From NCBI GenBank assembly GCA_036835375.1, contig DAITMB010000124.1, positions 1 to 14,623 on the forward strand: a stretch of 14,623 nt of DNA. The letters are read 5' to 3'. Under the pieces are notes generated by a model. It did not search any database and had not been told where the DNA came from. It saw only the letters and a program-made list of their open reading frames with translations. Every line of letters begins with the position of its first letter. Positions within the stretch are counted from its first letter, which is position 1. Below, one piece after another: positions 1 through 7,329 of this stretch. Position numbers and translations under genes: made by a program. The DNA comes from JANQTF01 sp036835375. GTDB lineage: Bacteria > Bacteroidota > Bacteroidia > J057.

Positions 1-1
1 A

Positions 2-124
2 CAGTCGCGCGTGAATGCCCTGAAATTAGCTCGCCTCATGTTGCAAACAGGTGCCTCAGTGGCAGAGGTCGCTCGTGAAACAGGCCTATCCGAGGAGGAA
101 CTCAATCGGCTGATAGGGGGATGA
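2..124 (+). CDS. C-terminal tail of a probable Rpn-family (PD-(D/E)XK transposase-like) nuclease, partial
   Basis: An open frame enters from the left edge and ends at a TGA at 122-124, giving 40 residues. The tail contains ALKLARLMLQTGASVAEVAR followed by a GLSEEEL segment. This is the pattern of a short helix-turn-helix-like tail (helix, then 'T-GLS-EEL') that usually closes Rpn-type recombination-promoting nucleases and related Bacteroidota and cyanobacterial PD-(D/E)XK putative transposases. The catalytic domain would lie outside the window, so the family call rests on the tail alone. Other proteins with a similar C-terminal helical hairpin, such as DUF4351-type proteins, are possible. That this is a real coding tail is more certain than its family. 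Confidence 0.6.
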   Translation, partial: QSRVNALKLARLMLQTGASVAEVARETGLSEEELNRLIGG

Positions 125-446
125 CGTTTACGCCCAAAGGCTGATTCATCCTCCACGAAAGTAGGTCCAGGGTTCGGGCAACCCTTCTGGCACAGAACAC
201 CTTCAGCGTGGTACCCGACCTGCAAGACCGGCCCGTGAGCCACCACGCCACCGGTGGTTACTTTCTGCGGCTACATAGCGAAGGTGCAGTGGTTGAGAAG
301 CGGGAGCAGGGACGTTCTTCAAGATTCATCACAGAAGGCCGCAAATCTTCAAAGATTGGAAACGCAGATTCTACTCTGGGCAATCCGTGTTAAAATCTTG
401 TGTGATCGCGAATCAATAAGCCCCTTTCTGCGTTCCCACGCAGCGC
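125..446. other. Intergenic spacer, 322 bases, no gene recognised
   Basis: This spacer separates the plus-strand Rpn-like tail from the convergent ABC exporter. Short open frames at 208-393 and 254-595 have no recognisable protein features, and the second overlaps the exporter on the other strand. The only structure seen is a small hairpin at 428-443, listed separately, and two similar short words (TTCTTCAAGATT near 315 and ATCTTCAAAGATT near 345). No promoter was identified. Confidence 0.5.
428..443 (-). terminator. Possible weak hairpin just past the ABC exporter stop codon
   Basis: CTGCGT at 428-433 and ACGCAG at 438-443 form a perfect 6-bp stem around a 4-base loop, which reads GGGA on the minus strand. 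It begins 3 bases after the exporter's stop codon at 447-449. No run of U follows on the minus strand, so it would not act as a textbook intrinsic terminator. It may only protect the 3' end of the transcript, or be chance. Confidence 0.25.
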
Positions 447-2210
447 TCACGTCGCAAGCTGCATTTGATGCAACTGGAAGTAGGCTCCCTGCGCAGCGAG
501 CAGTTCCTCGTGCGTGCCAGTCTCCACTACTCTGCCTTTGGAAAGCACCAGAATGTGATCGGCTTTTTGGATCGTCGAGAGGCGGTGAGCAATGATGATC
601 GACGTGCGGCCCGACATGACCGTTTCCACAGCTTGCTGGATCACTTCCTCCGATTCGGTGTCAATGTTGGCAGTGGCTTCATCCAGCACAAGAACCTTTG
701 GATTGTAAGTCATCACCCGCGCAAAGGCGATAAGTTGCCGCTGGCCGAGAGACAACGTAGCACCACGCTCCCGAACATTGTAATTGTAGCCATCGGGCAA
801 CCTAGTGATGAACCGGTCAGCGCCGACACTCACAGAAGCCTCTACCACTCGCTCCCGAGAGATGCTGTGGTTATTGAGGGTGATGTTGTCGTGGACGGAG
901 CCGGAAAACAAAAACACATCTTGCAGTACCACGCCGCACAGCGCCCGAAGCGTGTCAAGGTCGTAGTCACGTACGTCTCGCCCGTTGACCAAAATTCGAC
1001 CTTGCTGAATGTCATAAAACCGGGAAATCAAGTTGATAATAGTCGATTTTCCCGATCCGGTAGAACCTACCAAAGCGAGCTTTTCGCCAGCTTCCAGATG
1101 AAAACTCACATCTTTGAGCACCCAGTCTTCCTTCACATAGGCAAACCACACCTTCTCAAAGGTGATCGAGATTCCCTTTTCTGCCTCAGGAAACACCTGT
1201 TCCGTGCCGGGATTGTCGATGAATTCCTGGGTATCTAGGATTTTGAAAATTCGCTCGGCGCTCACCATGCCCATTTGAAGGGTATTGAATTGGTCTGCGA
1301 GCTGCCGCAAGGGCCGAAAAAACATCTGGGTGTACATGATAAATGCTACGAGCTGTCCGCCAGTCACTTCCCCTTCCAGGACGTGACCTGCGCCATACCA
1401 GACCAACAATCCGAGGCTGAGCGCAATGATGATTTCCATCACCGGAAAGTAGATGCTGTAATATGTCACCGAGTTGAGGTTGGCTTTACGAAGCTTTTTA
1501 TTGACCTCTGCAAATCTTCTGGCTTCTTCCTCCTCCCGGTTGAAAATATGCACGATCGGCATTCCCGATATGTGCTCTTGCAGGAAAGCATTCATGTCGC
1601 TCACGGCTTTTCGCACGCGCGTGAAAGCCCCCTTCACTTTGTTTTTGAAAATGACCGTAGCCAAAATCATCAGCGGCAGGGTCGTCAAAGTGACCAACGT
1701 AAGCTGCCAATTCAGGTAAAGCATCACCACCAAAATGGCGAGCAACTGGAGCAGGTCGCCAAATATTCGTACCATGCCCGAGGTAAATACATCGTTGAGG
1801 GTCTCAACGTCATTGATGGTTCGGGTCTGAAGGGTGCCGATAGGGGTGCGGTCAAAATAGGATAGCCGAAGCGACATGATGTGGCGAAAGACCTGATTCC
1901 GGATGTCGCGGATAATGCTTTGACCCAACCAGTTGGTGAGAAAGGTATTGCGATACATCACGATGGCCTCCACGAACAGCAGCCCGAGAATGATCAGCAC
2001 GATGCTGCGTAGTCCGAGGGCATCGCCCGTAGCAACAAATCGGTCGAGGCCCATTTGGACCAACCAAGGTCTCACGGGAGCCAGCACAGCCAGTAGGACT
2101 GTGAGAGACAGCGCACCGGCAAAATGCCATTTGTAGGGCTTGACGTAGCGCATGAGCCTTCCGAGCAGGCCTTGATCGAAAATTTTTCCAGCTATGGTGG
2201 GTTCGCTCAC
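447..2210 (-). CDS. ABC exporter half-transporter (permease-ATPase fusion), MdlB-like
   Basis: A 587-residue type IV ABC exporter half-molecule of normal family length. Residues about 25-310 are the transmembrane region (hydrophobic runs near 31-50, 68-85, 152-184 and 256-275). The ATPase domain covers about 347-587: Walker A GSTGSGKST (382-390), Q-loop Q430, signature LSLGQRQL (486-493), Walker B VLVLDE (506-511, with E511 the likely catalytic base) and H-loop H542. The segment after the signature and the ANIDTESEE stretch resemble the MdlB/YheI-type branch, which often works as a heterodimer. No partner gene is adjacent, so it may be a homodimer or pair with a distant subunit. The substrate (lipid, peptide or drug) cannot be read from sequence. 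The start is GTG at 2210: an in-frame stop lies shortly upstream, and the 'GKIFD..LLGRL..YVKPY' N-terminus matches relatives. The next in-frame ATG (residue 20) would remove it. Confidence 0.95.
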   Translation of the reverse strand: MSEPTIAGKIFDQGLLGRLMRYVKPYKWHFAGALSLTVLLAVLAPVRPWLVQMGLDRFVATGDALGLRSIVLIILGLLFVEAIVMYRNTFLTNWLGQSIIRDIRNQVFRHIMSLRLSYFDRTPIGTLQTRTINDVETLNDVFTSGMVRIFGDLLQLLAILVVMLYLNWQLTLVTLTTLPLMILATVIFKNKVKGAFTRVRKAVSDMNAFLQEHISGMPIVHIFNREEEEARRFAEVNKKLRKANLNSVTYYSIYFPVMEIIIALSLGLLVWYGAGHVLEGEVTGGQLVAFIMYTQMFFRPLRQLADQFNTLQMGMVSAERIFKILDTQEFIDNPGTEQVFPEAEKGISITFEKVWFAYVKEDWVLKDVSFHLEAGEKLALVGSTGSGKSTIINLISRFYDIQQGRILVNGRDVRDYDLDTLRALCGVVLQDVFLFSGSVHDNITLNNHSISRERVVEASVSVGADRFITRLPDGYNYNVRERGATLSLGQRQLIAFARVMTYNPKVLVLDEATANIDTESEEVIQQAVETVMSGRTSIIIAHRLSTIQKADHILVLSKGRVVETGTHEELLAAQGAYFQLHQMQLAT

Positions 2211-2805
2211 GGGGGATATAAGTTAATGCGCTGAGTAGAGACAGATCTGAGACCTTATCTAAGCCTTTGCTCGGAATCGGGGTGGAAGTTAGATCGACCG
2301 CGGGTCCAAAGATACATGACGAAATTGAAACGGCGGTATGGGGGAAAGGTTAGTGGGATATCATTCAGGAAGTTTTGTAGTGGGTGGATAAAAAAAGAAA
2401 AATTGAGAAAATATGCCCATATCACCCACGTCCGAAAGATAGAGGATACCTATTGGAATGTGGAAACGTGTACCAAAGCTTGGCGCTACGTTTAGCATTC
2501 TAAAGTTTTTTATGCCTTATGTTTAAAAGAAAGCAGATTCCAATAAAATTGGCTTAGTTCCATAATTACGATCAAAGTGCTAACATCCAAACTTTATCTA
2601 GTAAAAAGTGTCGTGGGCAAGGGTGATAAATGAATATTTCGATTATCGTTTTGCCATGCTGAGCAACTACTTTGCTAGTAATTCATTTTATTTCATCTGA
2701 AAATTGGAATATATTTTTTTATTTATTTAAACTGTTTCGCAATCGGCAGTTTCGCGCTGGCTGTAGAATTATGCGAGAAATCCATTTATTGAACATAAAT
2801 TAATT
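2211..2805. other. AT-rich intergenic spacer, 595 bases
   Basis: The stretch is visibly AT-rich, especially from about 2380 onward, and has stop codons in all frames. It separates the exporter start from the decayed secreted-protein gene. Small inverted repeats such as CCAAT-AAA-ATTGG (2540-2552) are present, but nothing suggests a defined site. It presumably holds the exporter promoter at its left end, but no convincing Bacteroidota TTTG / TAnnTTTG pair was found. Confidence 0.5.
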
Positions 2806-3299
2806 ATGGAAAAGTTTGTATTTATGTCAGCCTTTTTGGCACCATGCTGATGGCCTGAGAAACTCAGGTCGCTGTTGTTCTCGAAACGGCAGAAATTGTA
2901 GCAGAGCAGGGTGGTGATGAAGGGCCTGATTCAGGCTCGGAGCTTAAGCTTACGCTGAGTTTTTTTGAGCAAAGTGGCTGGGGTACCCTCCGCGCAGTCC
3001 CCAGTGGGTATGAGTAAGCGTATCCCGAGGTGGCTGCCTTACCGGAGTTCACCGCCTATCTTTTTGAAGTTCCGGGTCAGCCTATGTGCGAGATCTACGC
3101 TTATGACCCTGACATGCCACCCAGCGGAGGACCCAGACCAGGCTTCGAGGCGCTGTGTACGATGAAGCTAGGCAAAGCCAGCCATCCTAGAACTGGAGTT
3201 GAATTTATAACGTGTAGTGGTTCCAGCGATGAGTGTTCTGTAGTGGACGAGCCTGGTGGGGGAGTGACCATCATCATTTGCCCAAAGCCCCTCGTGTGA
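2806..3299 (+). pseudogene. Decayed gene for a small secreted cysteine-containing protein
   Basis: ATG at 2806 follows an AT-rich leader and begins MEKFVFMSAF, the start of a signal peptide. That frame stops at 2848. One base missing in the T5 run at 2833-2837 would join it to the frame that continues TMLMA and then, after a TGA at 2856-2858, ETQVAVVLETAEIVAEQ. The same frame runs to 3299, broken only by a TAA at 3015-3017. Downstream it encodes AYPEVAALPEFTAYLFE and a region with five cysteines (MCEIY, ALCTM, FITCS, DECSV, IICPK). Composition and codon use look coding throughout, so this reads as a gene of about 160 codons with a frameshift and two nonsense codons. I do not recognise the family. 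A shorter functional start, such as GTG at 3030, cannot be ruled out but would lack a signal peptide. Confidence 0.6.
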
Positions 3300-3410
3300 T
3301 ACGATGTGACCCTAATATGTAGCTACCATCATTTTTCAGTAACCACATGTTTGTTGTGATATTTTGATCATCTTCATGATCCTTCGAGCATTTACAACCA
3401 ATCCCACCCT

Positions 3411-5093
3411 ATGAGGTCGAACTATTGTGCATTTTGGTGCGGAGGCGCCCTGATAATCATAAGCATGGTCTTGCTTTCCTGCCGCGAAGAGGCCAAGATC
3501 TCCGTTTTGAAATTGGATAAGCGATCCGAATTTTCCCTGCCCAATGGCATGACAGACAACCAATTTATCCTCAGTGCAATGCAGTGGGGCGATCAGCTAC
3601 AATACTGGAGTACCTTGGACTTAGTAGACCAAGTGTTGACGACCTATGATTTGACCCAGCGCACCATTCTAAGTCAATTTCGGGTACCTCGACCCGTTCG
3701 GCCCTCCTCAAAATCATATGGATTCTATTGTCATACCCTGGACTCAATTCTGGTCGGGTACAATTCGTCTGAGCGTCCAGGCGTCTGGCATGATAGTACC
3801 CTGCTCCTAGTGGATAGAAAAGGGCAGATACTCCGATCGATCGACTGGCGGCAGGCGCCAGTTTGGCAGCGAGCAAACCCCACCCTTCATCCAGATTCCG
3901 CTATGCGCTTTGGTGGGTTAGAACTTGTATTTCGATCTGGCCAAATCATCGTGGGGCTTTCCCCTTGGAATCATCTGATTGGGGACTCTCTATTTTCCAG
4001 CTTGACCCCGCATCCCTTGGGTGTGTTTGATATACGGGGCCGGCAAGATTCGTTCTTCCTACTGCCCTTCAAAACCCCTGCTATCGTGGGGGAATATGCT
4101 ACATCGGCATACAAAATTCCGGCAATCAGATTCCTAGAAGGGCGGCGCTTCGTACTGTCATATGAGCACACAGCGGATGTGTGGATCGAAAACCAAGCGG
4201 GAGAGTTGGAAGTCGTGGAAATGAAGTCCGCTTTGTTTGAACCACCAACCCCCATAAAGCTTGAACCTTCGTTGTCCCTTTTGGAAAAACAAAAGGAGCT
4301 AGATTCTCACCATGATATCGCGAAGGGACTTCTGGGGGGAGTAAGCCACGACCCCTTTCGAAAAACCTATTTGCGAATGGTCGTCTATCCCATGGACTCA
4401 CTTGATCATGCTTCGAGGAGTAGCACACAAAGGTCTGGGAAGCTGATATACGATGAAAACTTTTCGAAAATAGGAGAATGCTTGACCCCCGAGGGGTACA
4501 GTCCGATAGAGCTACACTTTCCGGAAGGGATAGGACTCTACCACCATACCAAAAGCAAGGGACGGCGTGATTCACTCTTTTTTGACGTATTCGAACCTCG
4601 GGTGGTCGAGGAATCGTTGAGCGACTTTCGGCGCGAGGCAATCTCGGTCGGGTCCCGGATTCGCCCCGGAGGCTGGGCAGCTTACCTGAATGAGACCTTC
4701 GATCTGGGAAAAGGAGAGTATGCTGTGCTGTTTGTCCCGGCCTACATGGCATGCGAAGGCTGCCTCGACTACATGGTCGAATACTTTTTGAAACAGAGCA
4801 ATGCCGTGGCCAGCAGGCCGCTCTACTGTGTGGTGGCAGCCCCGAATGCGCAGATGGTGAAGGGGAAGCTCCGTACGCATGGGATCGGCCTCGACTCGGG
4901 TTATCCGCGTCTATTGCTTGATCTCAATGGAGCGTTTATGTCCTATGTCGATCGCGAATTTTCCAATGGCGTGGTCCTGCTGCTTTCGGGAGGGCAGATG
5001 GTGGCAGAGTTGATCGTGGATCCGGCTGCAATCTCTCAAGTAGGTCCCACCATTGATCGGTTTTTCGAAGAGAAGGAAGGTGGTGAAAAGTGA
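3411..5093 (+). CDS. DUF4221-like lipoprotein with C-terminal CxxC (thioredoxin-like) segment
   Basis: A 560-residue predicted lipoprotein. Residues 11-24 form a hydrophobic signal ending in the lipobox LLSC, with C24 the lipidation site. Residues about 30-400 have the repetitive strand-rich character of Bacteroidota DUF4221 / six-bladed propeller lipoproteins, including the late 'GGVSHDPFRKTYLRMV' and 'KLIYDENFSKIGECL' segments that resemble DUF4221. DUF4221 proteins are usually about 350-400 residues, so the last 150 or so are an addition. There, EYAVLFVPAYMACEGC places a CEGC motif (C448, C451) after a beta strand and before a helix, as in a thioredoxin fold, with a possible partner segment at YPRLLLDLNGAF (498-509). 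The location is probably the outer or inner membrane facing the periplasm. Function is unknown. ATG at 3411 is chosen because it gives a complete signal peptide. It does not overlap a neighbour. Confidence 0.85.
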   Translation: MRSNYCAFWCGGALIIISMVLLSCREEAKISVLKLDKRSEFSLPNGMTDNQFILSAMQWGDQLQYWSTLDLVDQVLTTYDLTQRTILSQFRVPRPVRPSSKSYGFYCHTLDSILVGYNSSERPGVWHDSTLLLVDRKGQILRSIDWRQAPVWQRANPTLHPDSAMRFGGLELVFRSGQIIVGLSPWNHLIGDSLFSSLTPHPLGVFDIRGRQDSFFLLPFKTPAIVGEYATSAYKIPAIRFLEGRRFVLSYEHTADVWIENQAGELEVVEMKSALFEPPTPIKLEPSLSLLEKQKELDSHHDIAKGLLGGVSHDPFRKTYLRMVVYPMDSLDHASRSSTQRSGKLIYDENFSKIGECLTPEGYSPIELHFPEGIGLYHHTKSKGRRDSLFFDVFEPRVVEESLSDFRREAISVGSRIRPGGWAAYLNETFDLGKGEYAVLFVPAYMACEGCLDYMVEYFLKQSNAVASRPLYCVVAAPNAQMVKGKLRTHGIGLDSGYPRLLLDLNGAFMSYVDREFSNGVVLLLSGGQMVAELIVDPAAISQVGPTIDRFFEEKEGGEK

Positions 5094-5399
5094 GATGGTG
5101 AGAGGCGAGATAGAGAGAAGCGAGACTGGAAGGGAGATTTGGGGTTAAGCTTCCATGATTACGACCTAACTTCGAGACTTTAGGAACGATGAGGATATAA
5201 ATTATCGGAGCTTGCGCAGAGATTTTGTTCGAAGCTAAGGAAGAAAAGCCGAGCGTAGCGAGCTAGGTGATGGTTTTCTGACATAGGATTCGGGCAAAAG
5301 CTTGTCCTGAGTCAGGTCGGAGCATGCCGAAGGAATCAAGCAAGAATGTAGAATTATTTTTGAAGCGTTCCTTGAGTTGAGGCTACAAGAAGCAATCGC
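5094..5399. other. Convergent intergenic spacer, 306 bases, with purine-rich tract and repeat-like element
   Basis: The spacer lies between the 3' ends of the lipoprotein gene and the CNNM gene. Its left part (about 5075-5145) is nearly all G and A, made of degenerate GAGA-type words. Its right part contains the repeat-like element listed separately at 5299-5341 and, at 5249-5264, a GCCGAGCGTAGCGAGC word. No gene and no clear U-tailed terminator were found, although both flanking genes end here. Confidence 0.5.
5299..5341. repeat. Copy of a dispersed intergenic repeat (CTTGTCCTGAG ... GCATGCCGAAGGA type), split
   Basis: CTTGTCCTGAG at 5301-5311 and AGCATGCCGAAGGA at 5321-5334 look like the two halves of the word CTTGTCCTGAGCATGCCGAAGGA. 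From memory, this word (and its TCCTTCGGCATGCTCAGGA complement) recurs in the intergenic spacers of many bacteria. Here the halves are separated by about nine extra bases (TCAGGTCGG), and CCTGA-G-TCAGG is a small palindrome at the junction. The whole is bounded by AAGC at 5298-5301 and a matching AAGC at 5338-5341. Only one copy is in the window, so the repeat status cannot be shown here. Confidence 0.35.
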
Positions 5400-6470
5400 C
5401 TACTCTTCCGTGCTGGTATTCTTTGCTTGTTGGATCATCTCGTACTTCTTCTGCTTGGTTTTCCAGCGTTCCATGGCGTATTGCTGCATGTCATCCACGC
5501 GGTCTTTTTCATCCACAATCTCAAATCCCAGCAAGGTTTCGATGATGTCTTCCAGGGTCGCAATCCCATCCATGCCGCCATATTCGTCGGAGACCAGTGA
5601 GATTTGTTCCTTCTTATTCAGCAATTCCTCCCAAGCAGTGAAAAGGGTCGTGTTCTCAGAAAAAGTGACGATGGGGCGCTTGATGTCTTTGAGCCGCAAA
5701 TCAAATTGGTCTTCTGCCAGCTTTTCAAACACCAGTTCGCGAAAGATGTAGCCCGTGATATTGTCGCGATTCCCTTCATAAATAGGGATTCTCGAAAAGT
5801 GCAAAAACTCCTTATTCTTCAAAAACTCTGGTAGCGTCATTTCTTCGTTGGCCACCACCACTACGATGCGAGGCGTCATAATTTCCGAGATGGGGATGCT
5901 CTTGAGCCGGATCAGGTTTTGGATGATTTTGTTCTCCTTATCTGCAAAAATCCCTTCTTCTGTGCCGATGCTGGCCAGTGCCGAAATCTCCTCCCGGCTC
6001 GTGGTAAGTTCCTTTTCCTTCCTCGAAAGAAGCCTTGTCAACACAGCCGACATGATCACCAGCGGATAAGTCAACAGAATCATGCCTCGGATGATTTTGG
6101 CAGAAATTTCCATCAACTCTTTACTGTAGTTGGCACCGAGGGTCTTGGGTATGATCTCCGTCAGCACCAGGATGAGGAGGGTCAACACCGCAGATACAAT
6201 CCCAAAATACGCTTCTCCGAACACCAGGGTCGCCTGTGCTCCCACGCCAGCGGCTCCCACGGTATGGGCTACTGTGTTCAATGACAGAATCGCCGATAAG
6301 GGCTTGTCTATGTCCTCCTTGAGCTTGATCATCGCAACGGCATCGCTATCCCCTTGCTCTTCCTTAGCCCGCAAATAAGACAGTGGGGTGGAAAGTAATA
6401 CCGCTTCCATGATCGAACACAGAAACGAAGTGAATAAAGCGATAAACAAGTAAGTCAGTAATAGCGCCAT
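5400..6470 (-). CDS. CNNM transmembrane domain / CBS-pair protein (CorB/CorC-like, hemolysin-related)
   Basis: A 356-residue integral membrane protein. Residues about 1-150 are the CNNM (DUF21) domain, with hydrophobic segments near 2-26, 57-80, 88-106 and 125-146, and the family motifs ILSLNTVAHTVGAAG (61-75) and TEIIPKTLG (104-112). A linker with EEGIFADKENKII leads to a pair of CBS domains (about 193-318), the second ending in the typical DEYGGMDGIATLEDIIETLLG. CNNM proteins are linked to Mg2+ (and Co2+) efflux or homeostasis, probably by Na+-coupled exchange, with nucleotide binding at the CBS pair. The usual C-terminal CorC_HlyC domain of longer (about 430-residue) relatives is absent. 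Instead there is a charged tail of about 35 residues, a short form common in Bacteroidota. ATG at 6470 begins directly with a membrane helix. A TACCTTTC box resembling the Bacteroidota -7 element lies at 6559-6566, but no -33 element was found. Confidence 0.92.
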   Translation of the reverse strand: MALLLTYLFIALFTSFLCSIMEAVLLSTPLSYLRAKEEQGDSDAVAMIKLKEDIDKPLSAILSLNTVAHTVGAAGVGAQATLVFGEAYFGIVSAVLTLLILVLTEIIPKTLGANYSKELMEISAKIIRGMILLTYPLVIMSAVLTRLLSRKEKELTTSREEISALASIGTEEGIFADKENKIIQNLIRLKSIPISEIMTPRIVVVVANEEMTLPEFLKNKEFLHFSRIPIYEGNRDNITGYIFRELVFEKLAEDQFDLRLKDIKRPIVTFSENTTLFTAWEELLNKKEQISLVSDEYGGMDGIATLEDIIETLLGFEIVDEKDRVDDMQQYAMERWKTKQKKYEMIQQAKNTSTEE

Positions 6471-7329
6471 ATCGAGCAGCTTTTCGATTCGGAATGCGCT
6501 GACAATGAGGGAATTTATTCATTGTAGCGAGCCGAGCAACGCAATACGCATTGCAGCCGAAAGGTAAGGATAATTCTCAGACCCATACGATATGGCGCGG
6601 CACATGTAAAAAATTCTTTGCCCTTGAATTTAATTCCTCCCGAAGCGAAGAATTCATTTAATATCCTGTAAGAGCGGGGTCGATGATGAAAAAAACAGAA
6701 CCCGAAAATTCATCTTAGTGCCATGAATAGTTATCGCACTGGAGGGAATACCAAGGAATGACATTCAACAAATGTTCATCTAAGCATGCCAAGTCCGCCC
6801 AAGCCATATTATCGACATCAATAGGCAGGCTACCGGCACTCTCATAGCGTCTCCCTGTCAGGCAATTGCGTTCTTTCCAAAAAATTCCTTCGAGTTTTCA
6901 TAACATCCTTTCTGACCTCCCGTTTTACCCATCGACAGGCATTCACAACTCCCCCGTTGATGGAAACGCCTAACAGAACTACATGAAGCAATTCTAGCTG
7001 ATCAGGGTACATGCTGAGAACCGCCATTGTGCGGCAAGACACTCAAAGTCACATCCCAGATACCTTCACCCTTCGAGCAGCACCTATCCTTACTTCTTCT
7101 TGGCTAAAAAAGCAACTGGCATTCGATCACAAATTGAATGCGTTGGAATGCCAGCAACTACATTTTCACACAGAAAAACTGTGTGTTGGTCATGAGTTCT
7201 TGATGTTGATCCATTTGACAGAATCGGTTTACTTGACGTGGCGTCTTTTTGTTTTGTCGTGTTTATTTTATGATCGAGAACATCGCTTTTTGATTTTCTC
7301 ACCTCCACACGTCATCAACCGAAACTCAT
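6471..7329. other. Long intergenic spacer, 859 bases, with possible coding remnants
   Basis: This region lies between divergently oriented CNNM and helicase genes. It is more AT-rich than either flank and lacks a convincing intact gene. A minus-strand frame open from 6897 to a TAA at 6715-6717 (61 codons, no good start) and an adjacent minus-strand frame at 6842-7042 look faintly coding and may be pieces of one degraded gene. A 5-bp hairpin, GCAAT-ACGC-ATTGC, lies at 6541-6554. A perfect 7-bp inverted repeat lies at 7167-7185, listed separately. No RNA gene was recognised. Confidence 0.45.
7167..7185. promoter_or_regulatory. Perfect 7-bp inverted repeat upstream of the helicase gene, possible operator
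   Basis: CACACAG (7167-7173), AAAAA (7174-7178) and CTGTGTG (7179-7185) form an exact inverted repeat with a 5-base spacer, 145 bases upstream of the helicase ATG. No U-run follows on either strand, so it is not an intrinsic terminator. The symmetry and spacing suit a dimeric repressor site or an RNA hairpin in a long leader. No regulator gene is next to it, and chance cannot be excluded. Confidence 0.25.

Noticed and set aside
465..1238. Plus-strand open frame of 257 codons
   Set aside because: It lies entirely within the ABC exporter on the opposite strand, whose ATPase motifs are complete. The plus-strand translation is His/Arg-rich and has no recognisable domain.
3366..3381. Inverted repeat GATCAT-CTTC-ATGATC upstream of the lipoprotein gene
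   Set aside because: A 6-bp AT-rich stem with no U tail and no known operator form. It is too weak to call as a terminator or regulatory site.
3336..3563. Minus-strand open frame of 75 codons at the lipoprotein start
   Set aside because: It overlaps the lipoprotein signal peptide coding region and has no features of its own.
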